Shown here in pieces: positions 13,201 through 24,382 of a stretch of DNA of 64,000 nucleotides. The position numbers and the translations under genes are program-made. This DNA comes from Neospora caninum Liverpool (lineage: Eukaryota; Apicomplexa; Conoidasida; Eucoccidiorida; Sarcocystidae): the NCBI RefSeq assembly GCF_000208865.1, contig NC_018394.1, positions 3,909,797 to 3,973,796 on the forward strand, read 5' to 3'. Under the pieces are notes generated by a model. That model made no database searches. It was not told the origin of the DNA and worked only from the letters and a program-made list of their open reading frames with translations. Each line of letters begins with the position of its first letter. Within the stretch, counting starts at the first letter, position 1.

Positions 13201-16200
13201 CTCAGCGTAGTGCTCTGCCTACAGCCTGTCGAGGAAACGAGAAAAGAGCGGTTCGCTCTTTTTGAAGAACAGACGGTCGTTTACGGGTAGTTTTTGGTCA
13301 CCTGCGTGTGTGTCCGGTGTGGATTTCACTTTCAGGGCGGCAGGTACTCCGTCACCTCGGCGGTTGGTATTCTCCCGCTCGCGCTTCACTACGGCTACGA
13401 TGTCGCGAAGGAGTTTTTGAAGGTACGGACACACATCGCTCCATTCTTCCATCGTCTTCCGTCCATTGTCCCGGGGGGTTGGGACGCATTTCCCCAGTCC
13501 TCTTTGCGCTCCTCCCGCAGCCGGTCAAATCAAGAAGCTTTCATCCAGACACGAAGACCCCACCCCCAGCAAGCGCAGCAGCGACGCGGGCGTGTCCACG
13601 CGGGCGGTGCCGCGCGAAACTCTATGTGGGAGAGGCGCCGGCTGTCTTCTCTCAGTCCTTTCCCAGTTCTCACGCCTCACGACAGAGCGCCCCTGTGGGG
13701 ATCTCAGACACGCCCCGCTTGTTTTCGTTCGTAGACACTGGGTCTGCCGAGGGGCATGGCGACAAAGTGCGTTTGCTGAGAGGCGTGCTCTGGCGTTTCT
13801 CTGTGGGCGACTGTCCACACGGCTTCCGCCGCCTCGGGACACTTCCCCTGGTTCCCGCGTGTTCAAGTTTCACACGGCGCTGTCTTTGGGTTTCCAGGGG
13901 GCTCACGCGATGGACGTTCACTTCAAGACAGCCGAGATGCTGGACAATCTGCCGATGCTCATGGCCCTCGTCAGCGTGTGGAACAGCACTTTCTGCGGCT
14001 ACTCGAACGTCGCCGTTCTGCCCTACGCACAAGCTCTTCTTCGGTTCCCTGCGCACATCCAGCAACTCACCATGGAGAGCAATGGTCGGGGCCACGAAAC
14101 TGTCCTTTCCAGGACAAAACCTCGAGACATCGCGGGAACCCGCATGTGCATAAGCAATCTCACGCGTCCTTGTTCGTCGACATACATTTGCACATATATA
14201 TATATATATATATATGTATGTGTATGCGTGTATGTGTGTTTGTGTGTAGATATGCATGTACACCGGAGCTATGCGCCGTAAACAGGTGTCCACATTTATC
14301 AGGCCTAACTTCCCGCAGAAATCGCCTTTGCAAACGACAGTCTCTCGTGACGCCGTCTTCTCTTATTGACCTTGTAACATTATCATATATATATATATAT
14401 ATATCCATAAAGTTTTGTCGCCTGTACATGCACATACGTGTTTGAAGGGTGTTGGGCGCGTAAGTGTCCACATGAAACCGTGAGCACGCGCGGCTCAGGC
14501 GACTGTTTATGCGCTCGTGCTGGGCTTTTTGTGTCTCCCTCAACCGCCGCTCTTCAGGTAAGCGCGTGACGATGGACGGAAAGACCCTCAACTTCGATGT
14601 TGGCGAAGTTTTCTTCGGCGAGCCAGGCACGAACGGCCAGCACAGGTGAGGGTCGGGCAAAGGCTGTGAAAGGTTTCTGCGCCGGCTGTGTTACCGAAAA
14701 GCGAGAGAAACCCGCGCGTCTGGATGCAGGGCGCATGCACTTGGGCGTATATGCATGCAGTTGCCTGTGCATACAAAGCCTCCGCTTAACTGAACGCATG
14801 TTCGTATCTAGATATATAACCGTGCGTGCGCATGTGTATACGCATATCGAGGGAGAGCTACCGAATCGCGGCAGCCTATTTGCATGCACTTGCGTGTATC
14901 AACGCGTTCAAGTGGTGTGCCTGCGGATGTAGATAGACTGCGAGGGAGAGAGAGAACAGACATTTAACGATCGCGATTTGTGCCCGTCGCATGGCGTTTT
15001 TTGTTCGTTTCCATCTCTTTTGTCCGTTGCAGCTTTTACCAGCTAATTCACCAAGGCCGTGTCATTCCAGCAGAGTTCGTTGGATTCTGCAAGTCTCAGA
15101 GGCCGATCAAACTGAAGGTGCGCGAAGCGGGTGTATGCAAGAGAAGACTTCGTGTCAACGTTTGCGCGAAAAGCTGCGAAACACAGACGAAAGGCCCTCT
15201 CGGGGTTTTCCGTGTACACCGCAGTAGCTGCCTTGCCTGTTTCTTGTGTTCCCCGGCCACCTGAGCTGTGAGAATTTCGCCATGAGGCCATCGACGGCCC
15301 CGGTTTTTGCAGCCCGCGTCACGTGTGTAGGTTATATCGAAATGGATGTGTGTGCATTCCGTTAGACCAAGAGGTAGATGCGGGGTGTACTTCTCCCGTT
15401 ACAAGCAGGCAGCTTTTGTCAAACGAGTTCTGTTTTTCGCAGGAAGAGCCGGTGAGCAACCACGATGAACTCATGTCCAACTTCTTCGCGCAACCGGACG
15501 CGCTGGCCTTTGGTAAAACACCGGAGCAACTCCGCAAAGAAGGCATCCCGGAGAACCTCATTCCCCACAAAACCTTCCCAGGCGACCGTCCCTCGTGCAT
15601 GTAAGTGGATGGGAGGAGCTGTCCTCATGCATGCAGTTGGCGTAGAAGGGTATGTGTTGCGATGCACGCAGAGACACACACGGATCCTCTGATCCCCGGC
15701 AAAAAACCAAGGGCCAAAACACTTAAAGGGCTGAAGGCGGGCGCATTGATAGAAAAAGCGCAGCACGCGCCTCTAGCCCACCAACAGGAAATGTGTACAC
15801 AAGCACAAGTGCGGTGTGTGTCGTTTCTCGATGTGGGATGTCAGTGGGAGGAGGTTTGAACGTGAGGCATAGAGTGGGCATCCCGGATGTAACTGTTTTG
15901 ACGATGTGGCTTGTGGATGTCTCGGTCTTTGTCAGGCTTCTCTTCCCTGAAATCTCGCCTTTCCATATTGGCCAGCTGCTGGCGCTGTACGAACACCGCG
16001 TCGCTGTCGAGGGCTGGATCTGGGGGATCAACTCCTTCGACCAGTGGGGGTAGGCGGAGAAACAGAAGATTCGTTCTCCGCGTAGTTCCTGGAGAGCTGT
16101 GTGTGAAGATGATCAGCGGTCGCCGCTTCATTCGAACCTGCAAAAACTGTGCCTACACGTGGTGACGGAGAGCGAGCTTTGGAGGCGCACGTGGTCGTGT

Positions 16201-16896
16201 ATCTGGTTTCTCTAGAGACCCGCGATAGGCCAGTCGAAGGGAGGGCGTGTAGCCTGTGCGTAGCCGAACTGCGCGTTTTGCGAATCGGAACCGGCCAGAC
16301 GTATTTTGAGAGGCTTCTTGGTTGACGTGAATGGACAGAAAGCAAGAGGTGCGGTGTTTTTGCACACGTGTCGAAAACGTGGAGTTTGTTGGCGTTCTTT
16401 GGTTGCTGGCAGTGCATTCTCTGCAGATGCGTTTGGGCGTCTCGTTCCCAAGTTTCTCCCGGTCTCTGTGAGGACGGCAGGTCCACGCGATGCTTCCAGA
16501 GTTTTTGAAGCGCGTCTGGAGCCGGCGTGTGTGTCGTTTTTGTCTTCAGGGTTGAACTCGGGAAGGTGCTTGCGAAGGGTGTTCGCGGCATCCTTCAGAA
16601 GCGCCGCGAAGGCAAGCAGTAAGTCTACGAGTCAGAAAAGAAGATTCTCGCCTGTGCTGCCTTCCCGTCTCTCTCGCGTGGCAGCTGCACAGAACGGAAG
16701 AGCTGACTGGGCGCTTTTCGTTCTTTCTCCAGCTGTGTCTCAGGTTTTGTCCAAAGCCCGCGATGTTTCCACACCCACGCGGAAAGGCGCGTGTATGTGC
16801 CGTTTTTTCTGTAGGGCCCACGAATCCGGCCAGAACGAATTGTGTAGCTCAACGAGGAAGATTCTGGATCACTACGTGCAGCAGTCCAAGAACTGA
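10206..16896 (+). CDS. GPI: Glucose-6-phosphate isomerase, 5' partial
   Basis: Interconverts glucose-6-phosphate and fructose-6-phosphate in cytosolic glycolysis. Thirteen exons: 10206-10288, 10816-11005, 11577-11721, 12057-12232, 12691-12782, 13336-13422, 13898-14084, 14558-14645, 15033-15117, 15443-15600, 15936-16049, 16550-16618 and 16815-16896, about 518 residues. Visible motifs: GEKIN with the alanine-valine-leucine-histidine strand (AVLHVALR), IGIGGSYLG, the phosphate-loop SKTFTTAET, signature 1 ([11 protein letters not shown]), the catalytic Glu in MESNGK, the ring-opening His region ([13 protein letters not shown]), and signature 2 ([13 protein letters not shown]) with the catalytic Lys. 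[10 protein letters not shown] and [10 protein letters not shown] are plant-like, matching the known plant-like G6PI of T. gondii. The first exon opens mid-codon at [10 protein letters not shown], so roughly 50 N-terminal residues are missing; they should lie in the gap or the poor sequence. Donors at 14085 (GTCGGG) and 11722 (GTACGT) were chosen because they preserve MESNGK and the FLANVD strand. Confidence 0.95.
11791..11900. repeat. TG-rich minisatellite in GPI intron
   Basis: Four exact copies of a 16-bp unit (ctctgtgtgcttgtgt) fill 11821-11884, flanked by looser TG/TC repeats. It lies wholly inside the intron between the 11577-11721 and 12057-12232 exons. Confidence 0.93.
14194..14216. 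repeat. (TA)n microsatellite in GPI intron
   Basis: An alternating A/T run inside the intron between the 13898-14084 and 14558-14645 exons. A TG-rich tail follows. Confidence 0.95.
14385..14404. repeat. Second (TA)n microsatellite in the same GPI intron
   Basis: An alternating A/T run about 170 bp beyond the first one, in the same intron. Confidence 0.95.
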
Positions 16897-19800
16897 GAGA
16901 GTCTTCAGTCTAGGCCTCTAGGCTCCCCCGCGACTGGTTTTTGCACAGCGCCCCCACTGTGTCGGGGGATGTAGGGGATGGCCGTTTCGAACAAAAAGCT
17001 GATCTGTTTGGGGGTGGCGACTTGCTTTCTTCCCTGCGGGCGACTCGTCTGCGTCAATCGTCCCTTTCTAGAATGGCCAGCTTTCCCGACTTTTTCGAAA
17101 AGTTCAGGATCTTTTTCGCGCCGGAGGAACTGAGGCAACACCGCGACTCTAGCGACTGTGTGGGCTGGTCCTCCGCACGGGAGCAGCTGGCCCAACTCAG
17201 GTTACACGAGTGTGTGGGATAAGCACATGCATGTGGAATACACAACAAGGCATATTTCCTCACACACACTTTCGTATCTTCCCTCCCGTGCAGTTTCGTC
17301 TGCAGATGGTGCGACGAACGTGAGAAAGGGCGAGAGGCACAGGAAACCGCCGCTTTTTTTGCTTCTGTGGGGGACAGCAGAGTGGACGGCGCGCGTGTGC
17401 CTTTCCTTCCGTGTGGAGCGGCGACGCCACAGTGAAAAAAGCACTCGCGCCTCCTGGAAACCCACGAGGCACAGGATTTCGGTGCACTGCTGGAATTTCG
17501 GAGAACCGTTTCCGTACCTCCCTTTTTTTAAAACGGACTGTGCTTGGAACGTTTGCGAGCCTCCCACCTCGGCTGTCGGATGCGGATAACTGCACGCCCT
17601 TTCCGTTCACCGAGGCGGGAACCGTTTTGCGTATTTGCCAGGGAACCGTTTCACCGCACCGGAAACATTAGCACTGAGCGCACACCTCGGTTTATGCCGT
17701 CTCCTGTGCGGGGTTCGGAGAGGCTGCGTGAGCAAACCTGGACTTCGAACACCTACAGGATCCCTAGCGCAACAGGCATCGCGACGTCTTACGCCAAATC
17801 ACACAAAAGCAATGACCCAGTTCAAAAGGGAAAAAACCAGTGTACACGCGAGCTTGAAGTCACGGGGAGTTCTGTTGAACGGCTCCGTCTTGAGAGAGTG
17901 GATTAGGGAGGGCGCACTCACAGAAAAATTCGCCTACGGCGTTTGCACTGGACTCCTTCCACAACTGAACTGGGGAACGATGACAGACGGCGGCCTTCCC
18001 CGAGGGGCTGCGCTCCTCGAGGAAAGATTGCCGACAAGCCGGTTCCGTGGAGCGGCCGATTTCGTATAACGCGCGGCAGTGGGCAAAACCTGTTCGGACG
18101 TACCACCGAACACCGTCCTGCGAATGCGCGGTTTGCATGTGTTCGGCGCTTTGCTGCCGGAACGGAAAGAACCAGAAGAATAGTACTCTCCCGCCTGTGT
18201 GTCTGCGCGAGGGAAGGCAGAGCTGCACGAAAGTCCAACTGCATGTACCGTTCTGTGGCTGAGCGCCTGCTGCCAGGCTGAATTTTAAAAAACCTGCGAG
18301 TTGCCACACAGTTGGGTATCGTCCTCGGACGGCGATGAGCGCCGCAGGCACTTCCCGTTTTGTCCTTTTTTCAACGACGCAAAAACCAAGTTTAAACAAC
18401 GGGAGTCGCAGTGTGGTCCGCGTTTGCGGCGCGGAGTGGGCAAGCGACACACGAGAGTGTGTAATCGGGCGGGGAAGTTGGAGAAGCGCTTAGCTTCCGT
18501 CTTTCGGGAACAGTGAATGTGAAAAGCTTCTCCGCGTTTGTCTGCGAGGTCCTCGTGGCAAGGTGATTTCCGGGCGTCGTCTCATTGGCAGTTCTGGGAA
18601 AGCGTCCCTCTGCTGCCCTCCCCCCTCTCGACGGTTTGACGGCGCAGTCCGAGTCCTGCGGGGCGAAGGGGATTGCTCACTCAAAAAGAAAAACATACTG
18701 TCGCTCTGTCCTTTTCAAAACCGCCAGACCTCTCCCACATCGCCTAAAGGGGGAGAACCAAGTGCTCGCAAAAAGGCACGGCTGTCTCGATCTGGAGTGT
18801 GTAGGGCAGCCGCCCTGCCGGCACCTGCATGGCAAACTGCCTGACCAGCCGCGCTGGACGGCCGACGCCGTTCGCCCCACGGCGAGTCTCTCTTCCGCTC
18901 TCGAGAGCACGCCTGGGCCGTCACTTCTCTGCGTCCTCGACTGCGAGGCTGTTCCAGGACAGTTCACGGGATACATTTTCCCTTTTGCGCGTTCTTTTGG
19001 CCTCGAGGGAGCAGCGGCGCGCGGGGAAAGAAATGTGTGCACTGGGGGGGCGTACGTACACTCAGCACCCCCGGCTCCGATTCGTTGCGTTGCCGTAGAG
19101 AACACAGGCGACTGCGGCGCAGTGTGTGTGGAAGTTGGACCAATTCGTCGAAATCGAACACCCGTCTGGTCGGCGGCGTCCAGGCCGCTGGGAAGTTTTG
19201 CGTTGTGTCTTCTCTGGAGCTGCGGAATCGAGGGTCGGCAGAAATACCGGTTCACGGCCTCAGAGACGACGCCGTCGCCGACATCCACAGGGCGGAGGCG
19301 TAAACGCTCGTGTGATGGAGAACGCTATCCGAGGACACAGGGACTGGAGCGTGCCAAGGAGACCCAACTGGTGATCCGTCCGGGGTTTTGCGCCGTTGAG
19401 GAACCCCGGTCCGACAGAGACATCCTGAATTTCGCTCCAGGACGTGCGCAACGAACATGGTGTGGCAGCGTCCAGAGTGACTTGCGCGACCGTACGGAGA
19501 GTGGGGGATGTGCAGCGACGCATCCCGCGCCTTCTGAGGGGTGACCCTTTTTCTTCGGCGAGAAAAAACTGCGAGGAAGCAAGAACGGAGCCGGTCCACA
19601 ATGGCGAAGACTGCTTAGGACTTGGCAAACAAACTGCGGTCAGCATCTCCAGTGCCGGCCGGTCGCCGCCTGGAGGCGACAGCTGACCCCCTCTGCAAGC
19701 GCCTTTTGAGAACGCGTCCTCAGCCACAGACAGGAAGACTGCGCTCTCCCTCTGTATACAGAACCGCAGCATTTCCGGGGAGAGTGTGTGTGGTGTTTTT

Positions 19801-20358
19801 TCCACGCCCAAGGCGTGAACTGCGCGGGAGCCCCCCCGCCATCCATGTGCCTTCTTGTTCGTCAGGCAGCCCGCCGCAGCTGAGAGAGGGCTTCCGAAAT
19901 TCCCCGTGGGAAAGACAAATGCGACAGAAAATCTGAAGATCTGAGAACAGCCACGCGCGAAGCGGGGGCCGCCGGACACTCCGTTGCGGAGTCCTGGTGG
20001 ATGCAGCGACTATCGACCGTCTGCACATCTCAGCTGAGCAGAACCAGGACAGGCGCCATCCGCCTCTCCGTCCGTCCATGACCCCCGTCGACGCACACGC
20101 CGTCGTGCGTTCGTTTTTTTTGTTTCTCTCCGCAGGCGTAAGGCAACTGCCGTCTGTGGAGAAGGAAATCTTACGACCAAGCAGAAACACGTGGTGGCAG
20201 GCCCCGCCCCTCCCGCGAGGATCTCGGCAGAGCCTCTTCAGCGGGCAAAAACACTCCGACCTGTCCTTCGCGACCGAGCTCACGCAGTAGCGCCTCGCGC
20301 TTCCCCCGGGTGTCGAGACACACCAGCGACGGTCTCGGCCCCCGCGAGAGTCTTCAGC
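16897..20358. other. Spacer between GPI and the kinase
   Basis: This should contain the GPI 3' untranslated region and the kinase promoter and 5' leader. Long open frames exist on both strands around 18.6-20.6 kb, but the longest plus-strand one (18585-19544) contains no ATG and none carries a recognisable domain, so they look like by-products of high GC. The kinase frame is open upstream of its first ATG back to about 20191. Confidence 0.5.
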
Positions 20359-22483
20359 ATGGAGGGGCCTCACGCACGGACCTGTGCGGAAGGGGAATCT
20401 GGAAGGCCGCTTTGCGCGGACGCGCTGAGGACTCCAGAGCTGACAGCTCCGGTGCCTCAACCCGAAGGCTGCTGCGCCCGACAAGCGCGTCTCCGCCTCC
20501 CCGGCTGCATCTCCCGGTCGGCGGGTCCAGCGGCCGAGAAAGGCTTCGCCTCGCCGTTCAAATGCTTCACGGACATGTACTCGGGATTTGCAGGCGTCTC
20601 GTCCACGTGCGGAACGCCTCAAGACGGCCGGAGTCCGTCAACCGTCAGTGGAGCCAGCACGTGGCGCAGCTTGTCGAGTTGTGAGGAAGACGAGAATGAT
20701 GAGACATCCCACGCGGGAACCGCGTCGACTCTGTCCCTTGGAACCGCCTCGGAGCCGTGCGCGTCGCCAGCTTCTGGATTCAGCGTGGAGCCTGGCGACG
20801 GCCGAGGGGCGCTCTCGTGGCTCGAGTCGGTCTCCGCAGGTGACCAAGGCGCTGGGAGCTCCCCCAGCACGCGTTGCCCCAGTGAAGACCGCGACTGGTC
20901 GTGGAAACCAAGTGCCTTCTACGAGTTCGTCGCCGACATCAGCACCCACTTCGTTCTTCTCGAGAAGCTCGGCGAGGGCAGTCAGGGCGTCGTGTACCGT
21001 TCTCAGCGCCTGAACCCGGCGAATCCGCTCGCGAACGCCTCAGAGGACGGAGACGCGGAAGTCTGTCTGAAGTTCTTCCTAGAAGAGGCGTTGCCGCTGC
21101 CGATCGTCGAGCGGCTCTGCCGGCTTCGCGTGCCGCACGTCGTTCGCCACCGCCGAGCCATTCACGACTGTCGTGGGCAGTGGATCGTGATGGATTTGGC
21201 GCGAGGCCCCGAACTCCTTGCCTTGATCAGGCAGAAGCACCGGGAGAGTCCGGAGAGAAGCTGGAGACGGTGCGGAACAGGCGCGTGCAAGGACAGGCTG
21301 TGCGCGTGCGTCGAGCAGTCCATCGCCGGCGCGCTCGACGAAGCAGCGTGCAGTCGATACCTGCGTCAGATGCTGACGGCGCTTGCAGGGCTGCACGCGG
21401 AGGGGCTCATCCACGGCGACGTGAAAGCGGAAAACTTCATTTTGGCGGAACCCCTGTGTGGCCATGGCGGCCGCGGGGAAACCCCGGGTTTGCCCCCAGT
21501 CCTCTTGAGTGATTTGGGAAGTGCAGTTCCTGTGGAAGCTGCGCAGGCTTCCCGGGAACGCCGCAAGGCCCCCGCGGGAGCCGGCACGCCAATGTACATG
21601 TGAGGCGAGACTGGAGAGAGAAGATCACGCGCGTAGCCAGAACCAACCGTAGCTCGGAGACAGGGAGAATTCAGGCAGTCGCTACCGCGGCCCACGGACG
21701 TTTAGGCACTGACACCGTCTGCTAGTTATTTCACGGCCAGTAACGTGCTCCGGGAAAAGCAACGAAGAGTATCAAGTCTCCAGGTAGATTAGATAGGGCC
21801 CGTCTCGTGCCGCACGCGCGGTGGGGCGTTCTGCGTCTCGCGTCTGTGTTTTGCCCATAGCGTCGAAATGACATGCATAGCCCCCGTGGTGTGTCTGTGG
21901 TGACTCATTCTCCAGGGCCCCAGAGCTGTTCACGAAATCCGGCTACGACGGGAAAGTGGACGTCTGGGCGGCGGGAGTCGTCTTTGCCCTCCTCCTTACC
22001 GGGTGCACGCCGTTTGGGAATACAGACGTCCTGAGCTTCCTTTGGCAGCGCTACTCGAGTCAGCAAAAAAGCGGCTGCGGGTTCAAAAGAACTGCCCACA
22101 GCGCCCGGACTCCACGCTCCGGGGCAGTGCTGGTAACGCGATGTCCCCGCGAAAACGAATGTTTCCCGGATGCTGCCGACTGTGTGGCGCCGGTGCACAC
22201 GATGAACTCTGTGACGCTCGACTGCATGGCGGTATTGGCCAGCGACATCGAAAGCGCTGCAGATCTCGCTCCACTGCTCGATCCGCTGATTGATGCGGAA
22301 CTCAGCAGCGGCGAGACGTGGCGAAATGTCTCCGGCGAGGCGAAACGCGTCGTTCGCAGCCTGCTTCGGGTGGATCCTCGCGAGAGGCCTTCCGCGGCAC
22401 ACGCTCTCGCAGACCCATGGCTGACGCAGCTGGAGACAGGCGGCGAGGCGCGCGGATTCCAGCAGGGCGCTTCGAGAAACTAA
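20359..22483 (+). CDS. Serine/threonine protein kinase-like protein (HGD/DLG variant)
   Basis: Two exons, 20359-21599 and 21916-22483, 602 residues. The splice joins ATG-TAC-AT to GGCCCC and restores GTPMYMAPELF across the junction. The kinase domain spans about residues 197-600. It shows the glycine loop GEGSQGVVY (from 205), the VAIK-type lysine in VCLKFF, HGDVKAEN (from 352), DLGSA (from 385), APELF (about 415) and DVWAAGVVFALLL in helix F. The catalytic Asp, the following Lys and Asn, and the metal-binding Asp are all kept, so activity is plausible. HRD is changed to HGD (a non-RD kinase) and DFG to DLG. The roughly 196-residue N-terminal part is low-complexity, with no signal peptide, which argues against a secreted rhoptry kinase. 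There is an insert of about 75 residues between helix F and the C-terminal helices. I chose the first ATG; the frame is open further upstream, so a 5' exon is possible. Confidence 0.85.
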
Positions 22484-23434
22484 CAAATCCAGGGTTTTCG
22501 AAAGTTTCTGGTCATCGCTGTGCAAGGTCAACTCGCTTGAAATTCGATATATGTCTGTTGCCACCGTTGGTATGTACACCTTTTGGGATGTTCGCTATTT
22601 CCGGAGTCGGCCGCGCGTGGAGAGGAAAGCTCGGCTGGCAACGAGGCCTTCGCCCAGACCTCTGGACGCTCAGATCCTTTGTGAACCGGCCCCGCGAAGC
22701 GAAGGCGGGGCTGCAGCCCTCGTGGATGCGCCTGCGCAGGGCACGTGAAGAACAAGGTTTCTTGGATCCCGCGAGGCCGGCCTGCCGCTAAGCGGATCCT
22801 CTTGACAGGACAGGCAGACTGAGTGGAGTCTGAGGCCATAATGCTATGAGGAAGTCCCCGTGCTTTATAACAGCCGTGAAACGCGACCGGGATGTGGCGC
22901 GGTCGGGCCCGTGGACTCTCGGTGTTTTCTCGGTTTTTCCTCTCCTGGAAAAGTGTTCTCGTGAACTCTGCAGATTGTCTTGTGTGTAGGCCTCCATCGC
23001 GTTTCGGACTTTTGGGGCCCCGGAGGCAGCTCGCCGCTCCCTGGTCCCGCGGGGATACGAGACGGCGGGGGAAGTGCTTCGGCCCTCGTCTGCTGTCGTT
23101 GGCGAGCATCCGTTAGACAGCTTCCGAAGGGCAGTTTCGACAGGGGAGGCTTGCGTGTCCTCTCTGAGTCTTTTCGAGAGGCACTTCCCGTCGAGAAGGG
23201 GACAGTCACACACATGCGTATGTACGTTTGCCGATTGCATCAGACATCGCTGCGCGATGTGCAACAGAGAAACCTGACCGAGCTCGAACAAGCGCTTCTC
23301 GTTCGCAGGTACATATTTTTTCCGCTTTTGTGCGACAAACGTTAAGTGTGTCGCGACTTCGGGAGCAAACGTGAGAGCCCGTGCGGGGCGCCGGCATTCG
23401 GGTCCTCATCCTCAACGTAACAGAGGCGCTGATC

Positions 23435-24382
23435 ATGCAGAGCCGCACGGGGAGGCTGCTGCTTGAGGGTAAACTGTTGCGTGCTTCAAACAGTGGGCGG
23501 ATCCGTAGCCAAAGTGAAGCGTGCGATTTCTTGGCGATGCGTGTGCACCGGCACGCGCTTTTTCTGGACATCCCCAAGAGCTTCCAACGCCGCCCCTGCG
23601 ACCGTAGGGCGTGGTGCACGCCGGAGGGAGGAAAGTTTTCCAAGTTCGAGTCGGTGCACAAAGGAGTGAGCGATCGTCTGGTTCGCAGACGGCTACCAGC
23701 CGGTGGTGCTTCACTTCAGATTCGTTCAGGCGCGGAAGACCACACAAGTGGGAGGGCCACAGGTGTCGACACTCGCACGGTTGTTCGGAACGGTGACAGG
23801 GAATTGTATCGCGATCGTTTGGTGATGTTCTGTGAGCACGCGTGGGAAGGCTGGAGGGTCACCCTGTTACGTTTTCGAATGCGATCTGTTTTCTTTGTTT
23901 CCAAAGGCGATATATTGTTTGTTTCGAATGCGATATGTTTTCTTTGTTTCCGAATGCGATCTGTTTCCTTTGTTGCCGAATGCGATGTGTTTTCGCCGGT
24001 TATATGTGCCGTGGGAATCACGGGTGTAGGTAGGCCATTCATGTATGTACTGAGCGCATCGACAGAGGCTGAGGCGTGTGCCAAGGCGCTGTTGCTCTCT
24101 ACAGCAGGCGGTCTCGCAGGCAGGAGCTACGTCTCGGCTCTTGTCGCAATGTGGCGTTTTGTAGAAGCATCGGGCACCTGTGCGTGCCTGGTCGTTTCGC
24201 CTCCACGACACCGTGGATGGGAAAGAAGGCCTTTCTTATTGGGGCTAGAAATGGGAATGTTGAGGGGGAGTGAGAGACTGACGGCGGAGTATCAGAATGC
24301 CCATATTGGTGGCAAATCAAGGCTTTTTACGAGGGCCCTCATCCGAAAAAGAACAACACGGACGCGTGAAGAGGTCTTTTGA
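23435..24382 (+). CDS. Unassigned open reading frame, doubtful
   Basis: An ATG-started frame of 315 codons in the spacer. I do not recognise the product. Its middle (about residues 148-187) is encoded by a 26-bp repeat and is rich in Phe, Cys, Val and Arg. Because 26 is not a multiple of three, successive units are read in shifting frames, which is unlike a selected protein repeat. The frame is longer than most chance frames nearby but lacks a domain, a clear start context and neighbouring exons. It may be chance or part of an untranslated RNA. Confidence 0.15.
   Translation: MQSRTGRLLLEGKLLRASNSGRIRSQSEACDFLAMRVHRHALFLDIPKSFQRRPCDRRAWCTPEGGKFSKFESVHKGVSDRLVRRRLPAGGASLQIRSGAEDHTSGRATGVDTRTVVRNGDRELYRDRLVMFCEHAWEGWRVTLLRFRMRSVFFVSKGDILFVSNAICFLCFRMRSVSFVAECDVFSPVICAVGITGVGRPFMYVLSASTEAEACAKALLLSTAGGLAGRSYVSALVAMWRFVEASGTCACLVVSPPRHRGWERRPFLLGLEMGMLRGSERLTAEYQNAHIGGKSRLFTRALIRKRTTRTREEVF
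23876..23995. repeat. 26-bp tandem repeat
   Basis: Units begin with CGAATGCGAT followed by a T-rich half. Copies lie at 23876-23901, 23902-23924 (degenerate and shorter), 23925-23950, 23951-23976 and a partial one at 23977-23995. Confidence 0.93.

Noticed and set aside
18585..19544. A 319-codon plus-strand open frame upstream of the kinase
   Set aside because: It starts with TTG and contains no internal ATG, no motif and no splice link to the kinase; long minus-strand frames overlap it, so high GC explains it.
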